Shown piece by piece: positions 26,013 through 35,574 of a stretch of DNA of 64,000 bases (the stretch's first letter is position 1; every line of letters starts with the position of its first letter). The stretch is taken from positions 6,324,001 through 6,388,000 of the forward strand of contig NZ_CP053985.1 of assembly GCF_013267355.1 (NCBI RefSeq), read 5' to 3'. The notes under the pieces are model-generated. The model ran no database searches, had not been told where the DNA came from, and saw only the letters and a list, made by a program, of their open reading frames with translations. This DNA comes from Achromobacter pestifer. Lineage in GTDB: Bacteria > Pseudomonadota > Gammaproteobacteria > Burkholderiales > Burkholderiaceae_B. The translations under genes were made by a program, and so were the position numbers.

Positions 26013-26031
26013 AACGATACCATCGGTATTT
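26013..26031. promoter_or_regulatory. Operator-like site 2 for TetR-type repressor
   Basis: AACGATACCATCGGTATTT. The core ATACC-ATC-GGTAT is a perfect palindrome. It ends 11 bases before the MFS start codon, so an occupied site would block promoter clearance or ribosome access for the efflux operon. Confidence 0.65.
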
Positions 26032-26042
26032 ATAGGCAATCC

Positions 26043-27641
26043 ATGTCAACAGCTCTACCTCCAGCCCCCCCGCCCTTGCCCGGCCGCCTCTACGCCCTGG
26101 CAGTGGCGTCGCTGGGCGCGATGATCGGCTCCACCTTTCCCCTGGCCGCCATCCTGGCCTTGGGAGACATAGGCGGCGGCCTGTCGGCCAGCGCCGACGC
26201 GACCGCATGGCTGACCACGATCTACAACGTGGGCCAGATCTTCTGTCTGCCCATCGTGATGACTTCGGCCGCCGCCTTCGGCCGCGGCCGCAGCATGCGC
26301 TGGGCCGGCCTGGGCTTCGCGCTGGCGTCCGCCGCCGTGGCAATGTCGCCGAACCTGGCCTGGGCGCTGACCATGCGATTCGCCCAAGGATTCTTCGGCG
26401 GCATGCTGCCCGTGCTCATGTTCCTGTTGGTCATGACCACTTTGCCGCCGGGCCGGGGCCAGGTGCGTGGCCTTGCGGCCTTCGCCGCGTCCACGTCCAT
26501 CGGGGTTGGACTGGCGGGATGGCTGGCGGCGGAACTGGCGGCCGTGGGCGGCTGGCGCATGCTCTTCTGGGCCCAGACCGTCCTGGGCGCGGCGTACTAC
26601 CTGCTGGCCCGGCGCGCGCTGCGCCAGGACCGGGGCGACATCCACTACCTCAAAGTAAAGGACTGGCCCAGCTACGCCCTGCTTTCGGCCAGTCTCAGCG
26701 CCATGGTGATCGCCATCTCGGAAGGCGAGCGCCATTTCTGGTTCGAAACCTGGTGGATCAGCGCCTGCCTGCTGATGGGCCTGGTTGGAATGGGATTGGG
26801 CGCGGCCAGCCTGCTCAAAGCGAACCGCCCGCTGCTGCATCTGAACATCTTCCGCAAATCCACCTTCAGCTGGGCCATCGTGCTGCAGATCATTTTCCGT
26901 TTTGGGACGCTGTTCGCCGTCTGGATCGCGCCCCAGTACCTGATGCGCATCCACGGCTTCCGGCTGGAACAGATTTCCGCGATGCTGCTACCACTGTCGC
27001 TGGGCACTATGGTCTCCCTGCCGATCGCCTTCTGGCTGGCGCCGCGCGTCGACCAGCGGCTGGTGCTCAGCGCCAGCCTGGCCTTGTTCGCGCTGGCCTG
27101 CCTGCTCAGCGGCAATCTCAGCCCCGACTGGACCGCGCAGAACTTCGCGCCAGCGCTGCTGGTGGCCGGGCTGGGACAGGGGCTGTTCTCTGTCGCGACC
27201 TTGCGCTTTGCGGTCTATGGCATCGGCAAGACCGACGGCGCAACCTGCGGAATCATCTTCAACTACTCGCGGGTCCTGGGCCTGGTCAGCGGCATCGCCG
27301 TGTTCAGCCACGTGGTCAACGAGCGCGAGAAGTACCACTCGGCCATGTTGAACGAAAGCGTGAGTTCGCTGGCCGCTGAAACCACCGCGCGGCTGAGCCA
27401 GAGCGCGGGCGGCATGGCCAATTGGGTCTCCGACCCGGGCGCCACCCAAGGCGCCGCGCTCGGCCGCCTGGCGCGCAGCGTCGCGGGACAGGCCTACACC
27501 CTGAGCTACAGCGACGCGTTCCTGCTGGCCGCCGCCCTGCTGACGCTGGGCGCCGTGCTGGTGTGGGCGCTGCCCAGGCTGCCCAGCCCGCTCGCCCCGC
27601 CCGTCCTCCCAGTTCCCTCTCTTCCCAGCAAGACCGCCTAA
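26043..27641 (+). CDS. MFS efflux transporter, DHA2 (EmrB-like, 14-TM) family
   Basis: 532 residues from the ATG at 26043. The frame extends upstream to a TTG at 26007, but that stretch overlaps the operator sites. The early helices show YALAVASLGAMIGSTFPLAAI and DATAWLTTIYNVGQI, the GSFQ-like and motif-A areas of DHA2 pumps. It is followed 16 bases later by a membrane-fusion protein and then a NodT channel, so it should be the inner-membrane part of a tripartite exporter. The exported compounds are unknown. Confidence 0.92.
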   Translation: MSTALPPAPPPLPGRLYALAVASLGAMIGSTFPLAAILALGDIGGGLSASADATAWLTTIYNVGQIFCLPIVMTSAAAFGRGRSMRWAGLGFALASAAVAMSPNLAWALTMRFAQGFFGGMLPVLMFLLVMTTLPPGRGQVRGLAAFAASTSIGVGLAGWLAAELAAVGGWRMLFWAQTVLGAAYYLLARRALRQDRGDIHYLKVKDWPSYALLSASLSAMVIAISEGERHFWFETWWISACLLMGLVGMGLGAASLLKANRPLLHLNIFRKSTFSWAIVLQIIFRFGTLFAVWIAPQYLMRIHGFRLEQISAMLLPLSLGTMVSLPIAFWLAPRVDQRLVLSASLALFALACLLSGNLSPDWTAQNFAPALLVAGLGQGLFSVATLRFAVYGIGKTDGATCGIIFNYSRVLGLVSGIAVFSHVVNEREKYHSAMLNESVSSLAAETTARLSQSAGGMANWVSDPGATQGAALGRLARSVAGQAYTLSYSDAFLLAAALLTLGAVLVWALPRLPSPLAPPVLPVPSLPSKTA

Positions 27642-27657
27642 GTCCAGAGGCCATTCC

Positions 27658-28818
27658 ATGAGCACCGAAACCACTCTCCCGCCAGCTCCCAGCGCCCTGC
27701 AAGTCATTCTGCACACCAGCCACCGCGTCCTGGTCGCGTCGGCCATCGTCCTGGCCCTGGGCGGCCTGGTCCTTGGCGCCTACACACTTTGGCATGGCGC
27801 GACGCCCTACGAACGCACCGAGAACGCGTACGTCAAGGGCGATCTGACCTACGTCGCCACCAAGGTCAGCGGCTACATCCAGACGGTCGATACGGAAAAC
27901 AACCGCAAGGTGGAGGCCGGCCAGCAGCTGGTGAGCATCGACCCCAAGGACTATGAAGCCGCCGTCGCCGACGCGGAATCCGCCGTGGCATTGGCCGACG
28001 CGACGCTGGAACAGATTGGCGCGCAGCAGACATTGCAGGCCACGCAGATACGCATCGCCCAGGCGACCGTCACCTCAGCCCGTGCGCAGGCCGCGCGCAC
28101 CCTCGCGGATTTCCGACGCGCACAATCGCTGGTCCAACAAGGCGGCGTCAGCCGCGCGCTCTACGACCAGGCCAGTGCCGAACAGGTACGCGCGGCGTCC
28201 ACCTTGAACCAGAACGAAGCGCAGGCGGAGTACGCCCAACAGCAGTTGACCGTACTGCGGGCCCAGCGCGAAGCGGCGCAGGCCAGCCGCGACAGCGCTC
28301 TGGCCAGGCTGGAAAAGACCCGCAACGACCTGGCTGCTACCAGGGTGATCGCGCCGCGCGAGGGCCGCATCGCGGGACGCAATGTGCGTCCAGGCGAATA
28401 CGTCGCCGTGGGTACCCGCCTGATGGCAGTGGCGCCCACCCGGGACTTGTGGGTGGAGGCAAATCTCAAGGAGACGCAGTTGGCGCGCATCCGGCCAGGC
28501 GACCGGGTCAGCGTGCGCGTCGACGCCGTACCGCACGCCCGCTACTGCGCGACCGTCGAGAGCGTGGCAGGCGCCAGCGGCTCGGAGTTCGCCGTCATCC
28601 CGCCCGACAACGCCACGGGCAACTTCACCAAGATCGTGCGCCGCTTCACTGTCCGCATCGTGCTGGACCCGGACCAGCCTGGCCTGGACCGGCTGGGCAC
28701 CGGCATGTCCGCGGTACCAACCATTGCCATCGATTCCGGTCCGGGCGCGCAGGCATCCTGGAATCCGCTGCGCCTGTTCTATCCCGGCTTCACCTGCGCC
28801 ACCAAGGAGCAATCATGA
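27658..28818 (+). CDS. HlyD/EmrA family periplasmic adaptor (membrane fusion protein)
   Basis: 386 residues. One N-terminal membrane anchor (about 24-44) is followed by TENAYVKGDLTYVATKVSGYI, the biotinyl-lipoyl first half. A long coiled coil spans about 100-225 (AESAVALADATLEQ to ARLEKTRNDLAATRV), then APREGRIAGRNVRPGEYVAVGT closes the lipoyl domain. It bridges the MFS pump and the NodT channel. Its stop overlaps the next ATG (ATGA). Confidence 0.93.
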   Translation: MSTETTLPPAPSALQVILHTSHRVLVASAIVLALGGLVLGAYTLWHGATPYERTENAYVKGDLTYVATKVSGYIQTVDTENNRKVEAGQQLVSIDPKDYEAAVADAESAVALADATLEQIGAQQTLQATQIRIAQATVTSARAQAARTLADFRRAQSLVQQGGVSRALYDQASAEQVRAASTLNQNEAQAEYAQQQLTVLRAQREAAQASRDSALARLEKTRNDLAATRVIAPREGRIAGRNVRPGEYVAVGTRLMAVAPTRDLWVEANLKETQLARIRPGDRVSVRVDAVPHARYCATVESVAGASGSEFAVIPPDNATGNFTKIVRRFTVRIVLDPDQPGLDRLGTGMSAVPTIAIDSGPGAQASWNPLRLFYPGFTCATKEQS

Positions 28819-30245
28819 ATGCGCGCCACTATGCACCCGCGCTGAGCCTGGCGATGGCTTTGCTGTTGTCGGCCTGCGTCACGCCGCCCGACCTCGGCCC
28901 CAGGCCCGCGCCGGCATCCAGTCAGAACCTGCCAAGCGAGCGCAGCTTGGCCGCGCCACACGCGGCGTGGCCCGCGAAGGAATGGTGGAAACGGTACCAG
29001 GACCCGCAGCTCGACCGTCTGATCTCGCAGGCGCTCTCCCAATCCCCGACGATGGCCGTCGCCCAGGCACGCATCCGGCGCGCCCAGGCTGGCGTGCAAG
29101 GCGCGGGCGCGGCGCTCTACCCGCATGCGTCGCTGACAGGCGGCATGACCGAAGCCAAACCCAGCACGCAGACCGGCGCGCCCGTCTCCGATGCGCTGCG
29201 CGGCTGGAACGACAGCGCACGCACCGCGCTGGATTTTTCCTACGAATTCGATTTCTGGGGAAAGAACCGCGCTCTGCTGGCGTCCGCCGTATCGGAGCTT
29301 TCCGCAGCCCAGGCAGACGGCGCCGCCGCTGGCTTGAGTCTGTCGACCGCGATTGCTACGGTGTACGCCGATCTGCTGCGTCTGTACAACGACCGCGACA
29401 TGCTGCAGGAGGTGCTGCGCATACGCGAGGAAAGCGAGCGCCTGGTGCGGATGCGTTTCGACGCCGGCTACGATTCTGAAGCCGACCTGCGGCAGGCGCA
29501 GGCCGGTCCGCCCGCGGTACGGGCCGAACTGGCCGCATCCGAGGAGCAGATCGGGCTGGCGCACTTTCGCTTGACCGCACTGCTGGGCGCGGGCCCAGAC
29601 GCCGCATTGGAGATCGAACGCCCCGCTCGCCCGGCGCTGCAAGCGATCGGCTTGCCCCCGAGCTTGCCCGCCGACCTGTTGGGACGCCGCCCCGACCTGA
29701 CTGCCGCGCGCTGGCGGGTAGAGGCGTTGTCCAGCCAGATCGACGCGCGCGAAGCGGACTTTTATCCCAACATCAACCTGAGCGCGATGCTGGGCCTGCA
29801 ATCGTTGGGGGTCGGTAATCTGTTCCGCTCGGGCTCGGACTTCGGCTCCGTGGGCGCGGCATTCAGCCTGCCAATATTCGATGCCGGACGCCGCAAGGCG
29901 GCCTACGGCGTGGCTCGCGCCGACTACGATGCCGCTGTCGCCAACTACGACGCCGCGCTGGCACAGGCCCTCAACGAGATCGCCGGCATCGCGCTGAACA
30001 ACCGCTCGCTGGACGAGCAGATCCACTATGCGCGGGAATCGCTGCGGATGACCGAACGCGCGTGGGAACTGGCGCGCGCCCGCTACACCAGCGGCGCGGC
30101 GGATTTCCAGTCGGTGCTGATCGTCGAAGACCGGCTGGCGACCCAGAAGCGAGTGGTGGCCGCGCTGGACAGCCGGCGTTTTGCAATCGATGTCGCCTTG
30201 CATCGCGCGCTGGGCGGCGGTTTTCAGGAAGCCACGCATGGATGA
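28815..30245 (+). CDS. NodT-type outer-membrane efflux lipoprotein (TolC-like)
   Basis: 476 residues. The signal ends in LLLSAC with lipid Cys21. Two repeated OEP domains follow; WWKRYQDPQLDRLISQALSQSP opens the first and PADLLGRRPDLTAARWRVEA the second, both classic for the NodT family. It completes the TetR-regulated tripartite exporter. Its last eight bases overlap the start of a truncated lysR reading frame at 30238. Confidence 0.93.
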   Translation: MNARHYAPALSLAMALLLSACVTPPDLGPRPAPASSQNLPSERSLAAPHAAWPAKEWWKRYQDPQLDRLISQALSQSPTMAVAQARIRRAQAGVQGAGAALYPHASLTGGMTEAKPSTQTGAPVSDALRGWNDSARTALDFSYEFDFWGKNRALLASAVSELSAAQADGAAAGLSLSTAIATVYADLLRLYNDRDMLQEVLRIREESERLVRMRFDAGYDSEADLRQAQAGPPAVRAELAASEEQIGLAHFRLTALLGAGPDAALEIERPARPALQAIGLPPSLPADLLGRRPDLTAARWRVEALSSQIDAREADFYPNINLSAMLGLQSLGVGNLFRSGSDFGSVGAAFSLPIFDAGRRKAAYGVARADYDAAVANYDAALAQALNEIAGIALNNRSLDEQIHYARESLRMTERAWELARARYTSGAADFQSVLIVEDRLATQKRVVAALDSRRFAIDVALHRALGGGFQEATHG

Positions 30246-30387
30246 CCGGATGCGGGACATGGCGATGTTCATGACGATGGCGGAAACTGGCGACCTCGAA
30301 CACGCCGCCGGAATATTGGAGACGCCAACTGCCTGCCTGGCCTTCAGCCTGCAAGCCTTGGAAGCGCGCCTGGGCGTGACGCTGCGC
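30238..30387 (+). pseudogene. Truncated LysR regulator (only the N-terminal HTH remains)
   Basis: About 50 codons beginning MDDRMRDMAMFMTMAETGDL and running through a recognisable LysR helix-turn-helix to LQALEARLGVTL, where the similarity stops abruptly. The frame continues to 30657 but translates the opposite strand of another gene remnant. It overlaps the NodT stop, so a complete lysR once formed the last gene of the efflux operon. The protein lacks the effector domain and most likely has no regulatory function. Confidence 0.75.
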
Positions 30388-30600
30388 CCCCTCCACTTGC
30401 CAGAACGGGTGGGCCACGGGAATCGCCATCAGCACAAATACAATCAATGCGTCGGCGCCCAGCCACGACCAGCATCGCAGGATGACCAAGGTCGAACCCA
30501 GCAACTGCACCGCAACGGTCGCTGCGGCAAGCAGCGGCCAGTCCAGCAGCTTCGCCACCCAGGCGGCGTTCCCGTACCCGCATTCGCATCTACGCTCATC
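30388..30600 (-). pseudogene. Remnant of a DoxX-like membrane protein gene
   Basis: On the minus strand the frame reads WVAKLLDWPLLAAATVAVQL, then LLGSTLVILRCWSWLGADAL and a helix ending VAHPFWQ, which matches the middle and end of DoxX/SURF4-like proteins (conserved HPFW). No start codon or N-terminal helix precedes it, and its 3' end abuts the truncated lysR at about 30388. I read it as a broken gene left by a deletion. The family assignment comes from pattern only. Confidence 0.6.
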
Positions 30601-30644
30601 AACGATTCCAGTCTTGCTGATCGACTCGATATCGCCTGTTGTTC

Positions 30645-33341
30645 TCAGGTGTTCTGAGGATTGGCCTTGTCCGGTTGGATGCCGTATTGCGCAATCGCCT
30701 GCGCCAGCACGCCGCGGTCGATTTCGCCATCTTCGGCCAACGCCTGCAAGGAGGCCAGCACCACGAAGTGGCGGTCGATTTCGAAGTGCCCACGCAGTCG
30801 GTGGCGGAAGTCAGACAGGCCAAAGCCGTCCGTGCCCAGCACCTTGTAGGCCCGATTCTTTGGAATGAACGGGCGTATCTGGTCGGCGAAGAGTTTCACG
30901 TAATCGGTCGAGGCCACGACGGGCCCCTGCGTGCCGGTCAACTTTTCCGTCACGTAGGGAACCCGCGGATCCTCCTGTTCGCCGCGCAGCAGGTTATGGC
31001 GTTCGACATCGAGACCGTCGCGGCGCAGCTCGGTGAAGCTGGTCACGCTCCAGACGTCGGATCCGATGCCCCAATCCTCATGCAGCAGAACTTGCGCCGC
31101 CAGCACTTCCCGCAGGATCGTGCCGGACCCCATCAACTGGACCCGCCTGCCGCCATCGCCCCGTGACTGCAGCTTGTACATGCCCCTGATGATGCCCGCC
31201 TCATCGCCCGAGGTCAGGCCAGGCTGCGGGTAGTTCTCATTCATCACGGTCACGTAGTAGTAGACGTTCTCCTGGTTTTCGACCATGCGCTTGACGCCGT
31301 GCTGCATGATCACGGCGAGCTCGTGCGCGTAGGTCGGATCGTACGCCACGCAATTGGGGATGGTGGACGCCAGGATATGGCTATGGCCGTCCTCATGCTG
31401 CAATCCTTCGCCATTCATGGTCGTGCGCCCAGCCGTTCCCCCCAGCAGGAAACCGCGCGCCTGCATGTCGCCGGCCGCCCAAGCCAGATCGCCCACGCGC
31501 TGGAAACCGAACATTGCGTAGTAGATGTAGAACGGAATCATGATGCGGTTGCTGGACGAGTACGACGTCGCCGCCGCGATCCAGGAACTCATCGCTCCCG
31601 CTTCATTGATCCCCTCCTGCAACAGCTGCCCGTCCTCCGCTTCGCGGTAGTGCATGACCTGGTCCTTGTCGACCGGCGTGTATTTCTGGCCCTCCGGCGC
31701 ATAGATGCCGATCTGACGGAACAATCCTTCCATCCCGAACGTCCGCGACTCGTCGGCCAGGATGGGCACCACGCGCGGCCCCAACGCCTTGTCGCGCAAC
31801 AGCAGGTTGAGAAAGCGCACGAAGGCGTGCGTGGTGGAAATCTCGCGCCCGGGTATCGTCGGCTCCAGCAGCGATGCGAAGGCCTGCAAGGCAGGCGCAG
31901 GCAGGCTTTCATCCGCCCGCCTGCGGCGCTTCGGAACGTGTCCGCCCAACGCGTTGCGGCGGTCCTGCAGATACTTCATCTCCGGCGAATCCGCGCGTGG
32001 CAGGAAGAATGGCACTGCCTCCAACTTGTCGTCAGGCACCGGAATGCCATAGCGGTCCCGCAGATCCCGTATCACGTCCACGTCCAACTTTTTCTTTTGG
32101 TGGGTCGGGTTCTTGGCCTGGCCGACGTGGCCCATGCCGTAGCCCTTGATGGTCTTGGCCAGGATGACGGTGGGCTGGCCCGTATGCGCGGCGGCGGCGC
32201 TGAACGCGGCGTACACCTTGTGCGGATCATGGCCGCCACGGTTCAGGTTCCAGATCTCATCATCAGTCATGTGCGACACGGCTTCCAGCAGCTTCGGATG
32301 CTTGCCGAAGAAGTGTTCGCGCACGAACTTGCCGTCGTTGGCCTTGTACGCCTGGTACTCGCCGTCGACGGTGTCTTCCATGACCTGGCGCAGGATGCCT
32401 TCGTTGTCGGCGGCCAGCAGCGGATCCCAGTAGCCGCCCCAGATCAGCTTGATCACGTTCCAGCCCGAGCCGCGGAAGTCGCCTTCGAGTTCCTGGATGA
32501 TCTTGCCGTTACCGCGCACCGGGCCGTCCAGGCGCTGCAGGTTGCAGTTGATGACAAAGATCAGGTTGTCCAGCTTTTCGCGAGCGGCCAGGGCGATGGC
32601 GCCCAGCGATTCGGGCTCGTCCATTTCGCCGTCGCCGCAGAACACCCAGACTTTGCGCTTGCTGGTGTCGGCGATGCCGCGGGCGTGCAGGTATTTCAGG
32701 AAGCGGGCCTGGTAGATGGCCATCAGCGGGCCCAGGCCCATCGACACCGTCGGGAACTGCCAGAAGTCCGGCATCAGCTTCGGATGCGGGTACGAGGACA
32801 GGCCCTTGCCGTCCACTTCCTGGCGGAAGTGGTTCAGCTGGTCTTCGGTCAGGCGGCCTTCGAGGTAGGCGCGGCCGTACATGCCGGGCGAGGTGTGGCC
32901 TTGGAAGTAGACCAGGTCGCCGCCGCGGTTTTCACCCTCGCCATGCCAGAAATGGTTCTGGCCGCATTCCACCATCGTCGCTAGCGATGCGAACGAGGCC
33001 AGGTGGCCGCCGAGGTCGCCGCCGTCAGCCGGACTTTCGAGATTGGCTCTGACCACCATCGCCATCGCGTTCCATCGAACCAGTGCGCGGATGCGCTTTT
33101 CAAGGACGGCGTTTCCAGGATAGGCGGGCTCGGCGCTTGCGGGGATGGTGTTCAGGTATGGCGTCGTCACCTCGGCGCGAGGCACCGCCACACCCGAACG
33201 GCGCCCTTGGTCAATCAGACGCTCCAGCAGATAGTGCGCCCGCCGGCTGCCCTCGTGCCGGGTGACGGAGGCCAAGGCATCCATCCAGTCCTGCAGGTCT
33301 TCATCCCTTGTTTGCTCAATATCCGGGTTTCTGTCATCCAT
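30645..33341 (-). CDS. aceE: Pyruvate dehydrogenase E1 component (homodimeric type), solitary copy
   Basis: 898 residues, full family length. The thiamine-diphosphate motif starts at GDGEMDEPESLG (236-) and ends at Asn266 in FVINCN. Other AceE phrases are GQNHFWHGEGENRGGDLVYFQGH, GRTTMNGEGLQHEDGHSH and GTDGFGLSD near the end. It decarboxylates pyruvate and acetylates the E2 lipoyl arm. The start is the ATG at 33341. No aceF or lpd gene lies on either side, so this is probably a second copy that uses E2/E3 encoded elsewhere or acts on another 2-oxo acid. A LysR gene lies upstream on the same strand. Confidence 0.93.
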   Translation of the reverse strand: MDDRNPDIEQTRDEDLQDWMDALASVTRHEGSRRAHYLLERLIDQGRRSGVAVPRAEVTTPYLNTIPASAEPAYPGNAVLEKRIRALVRWNAMAMVVRANLESPADGGDLGGHLASFASLATMVECGQNHFWHGEGENRGGDLVYFQGHTSPGMYGRAYLEGRLTEDQLNHFRQEVDGKGLSSYPHPKLMPDFWQFPTVSMGLGPLMAIYQARFLKYLHARGIADTSKRKVWVFCGDGEMDEPESLGAIALAAREKLDNLIFVINCNLQRLDGPVRGNGKIIQELEGDFRGSGWNVIKLIWGGYWDPLLAADNEGILRQVMEDTVDGEYQAYKANDGKFVREHFFGKHPKLLEAVSHMTDDEIWNLNRGGHDPHKVYAAFSAAAAHTGQPTVILAKTIKGYGMGHVGQAKNPTHQKKKLDVDVIRDLRDRYGIPVPDDKLEAVPFFLPRADSPEMKYLQDRRNALGGHVPKRRRRADESLPAPALQAFASLLEPTIPGREISTTHAFVRFLNLLLRDKALGPRVVPILADESRTFGMEGLFRQIGIYAPEGQKYTPVDKDQVMHYREAEDGQLLQEGINEAGAMSSWIAAATSYSSSNRIMIPFYIYYAMFGFQRVGDLAWAAGDMQARGFLLGGTAGRTTMNGEGLQHEDGHSHILASTIPNCVAYDPTYAHELAVIMQHGVKRMVENQENVYYYVTVMNENYPQPGLTSGDEAGIIRGMYKLQSRGDGGRRVQLMGSGTILREVLAAQVLLHEDWGIGSDVWSVTSFTELRRDGLDVERHNLLRGEQEDPRVPYVTEKLTGTQGPVVASTDYVKLFADQIRPFIPKNRAYKVLGTDGFGLSDFRHRLRGHFEIDRHFVVLASLQALAEDGEIDRGVLAQAIAQYGIQPDKANPQNT

Positions 33342-33522
33342 GGCCAACCGCCTTCATGCTTGGTTCGGAATGCGGCGCGCATGGCGCGGCCGCGCACTGC
33401 GTGTAACGATAGACAAGGCAGTGCCAGCCGCCTAGAACCAAAAACAGCTCTCTGCAACCCAAAAATAGAACACAGGAAGCGCAGCGGAGCAGCCTGCTGA
33501 AAGGGGCACGCCCCTGCGCGGC

Positions 33523-34410
33523 CTACGCCTGCAGCGAGACAGATCGCACCCAGCGTCGGAAGGTGGCCAGGGCAGCCGAACGACGCTTGTAGCCATCCGG
33601 CGGCAGGACGAAGTAGTAGGTGTAGTTGCCCAGATCCACCGTCACGTCGAACGGGGCAACCAGCCGGCCCTCGCGCAGATCCCGGTCTATCAGGCCCTTC
33701 TGCGCGATGGCAACCCCGTATCCCTCCAGCGCCGCTTCGTAGGCCAGCGCCGATGACTCATACTTCATGCCGCGCTCGATATCGATGCCTTTGACCTTGG
33801 CGGCGCGCAGCCACGCCGTCCAATCATCGGGACGGCCGAACACATGCAGCAGCGTTTCGCCCGCCAGGTCCTTCGGGGTGCGCAGGGTCCTGCCCTTCTC
33901 CGGCGAACACACGGGGATCAGTTCATTGCGCAGCAACATGTAGCTGAGCACGCCCTTCCAGTCGCCACGCCCCAGCACCACCCCTGCGTCCAGATCTTCG
34001 CACTCGAAGTCCGGCGGCGTCAGGGAGGTGTGCAGCTTGACGTCGATGTCCGGATGGGCCGAGCGGAACTTCGCCAGCTCCGGCAACAGCCAGCGCATCG
34101 CGACGCTGTGGGGGGCACGTATCGTGAACGTCGCCTGGCGTTGCGGCTTCATGGCGACGGAGGTGGCGCGGCGCAATGCCACCAGCGACTTCGCCACATC
34201 CGACAGATACTGCTTGCCGGTAGGTGTCAGCACGATGGCGCGGTGCTGCCGATAGAACAGTTTGCGCCCCAGATGCTCTTCGAGCAGCCGTATCTGCCTG
34301 CTCACCGCGGAGGGCGTGACGCAGAGTTCAGCCGCTGCTTCGGAGATGCTTGCCAGGCGCCCCGCAGCTTCGAAGGTACGTACGGCATTGAGCGGTGGCA
34401 AAGCGTCCAT
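33523..34410 (-). CDS. LysR family regulator, GcvA-like
   Basis: 295 residues. The N-terminus MDALPPLNAVRTFEAAGRL and PSAVSRQIRLLEEHLGRKLF are typical of the GcvA branch; the C-terminus YYFVLPPDGYKRRSAALATFRRW fits too. It sits 181 bases upstream of aceE on the same strand and is divergent from the Bug/amidase pair at 34549. Either could be its target; the divergent pair is the more usual arrangement. Confidence 0.9.
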   Translation of the reverse strand: MDALPPLNAVRTFEAAGRLASISEAAAELCVTPSAVSRQIRLLEEHLGRKLFYRQHRAIVLTPTGKQYLSDVAKSLVALRRATSVAMKPQRQATFTIRAPHSVAMRWLLPELAKFRSAHPDIDVKLHTSLTPPDFECEDLDAGVVLGRGDWKGVLSYMLLRNELIPVCSPEKGRTLRTPKDLAGETLLHVFGRPDDWTAWLRAAKVKGIDIERGMKYESSALAYEAALEGYGVAIAQKGLIDRDLREGRLVAPFDVTVDLGNYTYYFVLPPDGYKRRSAALATFRRWVRSVSLQA

Positions 34411-34548
34411 GCGCGACGTCTCTTTTCGCTTGAGAAAATGTAAATCATGCTAGCGATAAAGTCGTTTGAACGCAACGCTGGCCCAAGCCACCATGGTCGA
34501 AAATCCGGGGGCGAATTCCCTGGGATATGAACCACCAGGGGACCACGC

Positions 34549-35532
34549 ATGACACATGGATTGAGACGCGCCTGCGGCGCATTGTTGCTTGTTTGCATGG
34601 CGCAATTGAGCGCCACGGCCACCGCCGCCGATCCCTACCCGAACCGGCCTGTGACCATCGTGGTTCCGACCACGGCGGGCGGAACCGCCGACATCCTGGC
34701 GCGTCTGCTCGGGCCCAAGCTGGCGCAACGCTGGGGCCAGGCGGTGGTGGTGGAGAACCGCTCCGGCGCCGGCACCCTCATAGGCTCGGAATACGCCGCC
34801 CGCGCCCAACCTGACGGCTACACGCTGATGCTCACGTACTCCGAACTGGTCACGCTGCCCGCGCTGAACAAGAATGCGCGCATCGACGTGGTCCGCGACT
34901 ACTCCCGCATCGGCAAGATCGGCAGCCTGCCCGTCCTGCTTCTGGCCCATCCGTCCATGCCAGCCGATACGATGGCCGAGGCGGTGCAGAAGCTGAAGGA
35001 CGCGCCGGGCAAGTACACCTATGCGTCTAACGGCACGGGTTCCGCCCTGCAACTGTACGCCGAGATGTTCAAGCGCCAGGCGCGGGTGGACATGATGCAT
35101 GTGCCCTATCGCGGGGCGCTGGAGGCTTCGCGCGCCCTGCTGGGCGGAGAAGTCGACATGCTGATGCAGCTGGGCAATGGCAACGTGATCTCGTACGTCA
35201 CCAGCGGCAGGGCCAAAGCCTATGCGGTGGCATCCGAATCGCGGATGGCGGCCCTGCCGGACGTGCCCACCACGGCCGAAGTCGGCTTGCCGCAGCTGCG
35301 CCTCGAAGCCTGGTACGGACTCTTCGCCCCCGCAGGATTGCCGCCGGACCTCGTGGCCAAGCTGAACCAGGATCTGGGCGCAGTGCTCGCGATGCCCGAC
35401 ATCGAGGCCCGCCTGACGGCCCTGGGCATGCAGACGCAGGCGGGAACGCCCGCGCAGTTCGACACATTCTTCATGACGGAACACCAACGCTGGACGGCGC
35501 TCATCGAGGACGCCGGCCTGCAGGCCGACTGA
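34549..35532 (+). CDS. Bug-family (TctC-like) periplasmic solute receptor
   Basis: 327 residues. A signal peptide covers about 1-27. The mature part starts DPYPNRPVTIVVPTTAGGTADILARL, with VVVENRSGAGTLIGSE, the two Bug signatures that line the ligand pocket. Bug receptors bind small carboxylates or amides by water-mediated contacts. No TctA/TctB membrane genes are nearby. The amidase 42 bases downstream suggests an amide or nitrile-derived ligand, which is inference. Confidence 0.92.
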   Translation: MTHGLRRACGALLLVCMAQLSATATAADPYPNRPVTIVVPTTAGGTADILARLLGPKLAQRWGQAVVVENRSGAGTLIGSEYAARAQPDGYTLMLTYSELVTLPALNKNARIDVVRDYSRIGKIGSLPVLLLAHPSMPADTMAEAVQKLKDAPGKYTYASNGTGSALQLYAEMFKRQARVDMMHVPYRGALEASRALLGGEVDMLMQLGNGNVISYVTSGRAKAYAVASESRMAALPDVPTTAEVGLPQLRLEAWYGLFAPAGLPPDLVAKLNQDLGAVLAMPDIEARLTALGMQTQAGTPAQFDTFFMTEHQRWTALIEDAGLQAD

Positions 35533-35574
35533 AACCCGCGCATCCCCCTCGACACCCAAGCACAGGAGCAGACA

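Noticed and set aside
31299..32984. 561-codon plus-strand open frame inside aceE
   Set aside because: It is the antisense of a strongly conserved enzyme gene; composition is Arg/Gln/His rich without domains.
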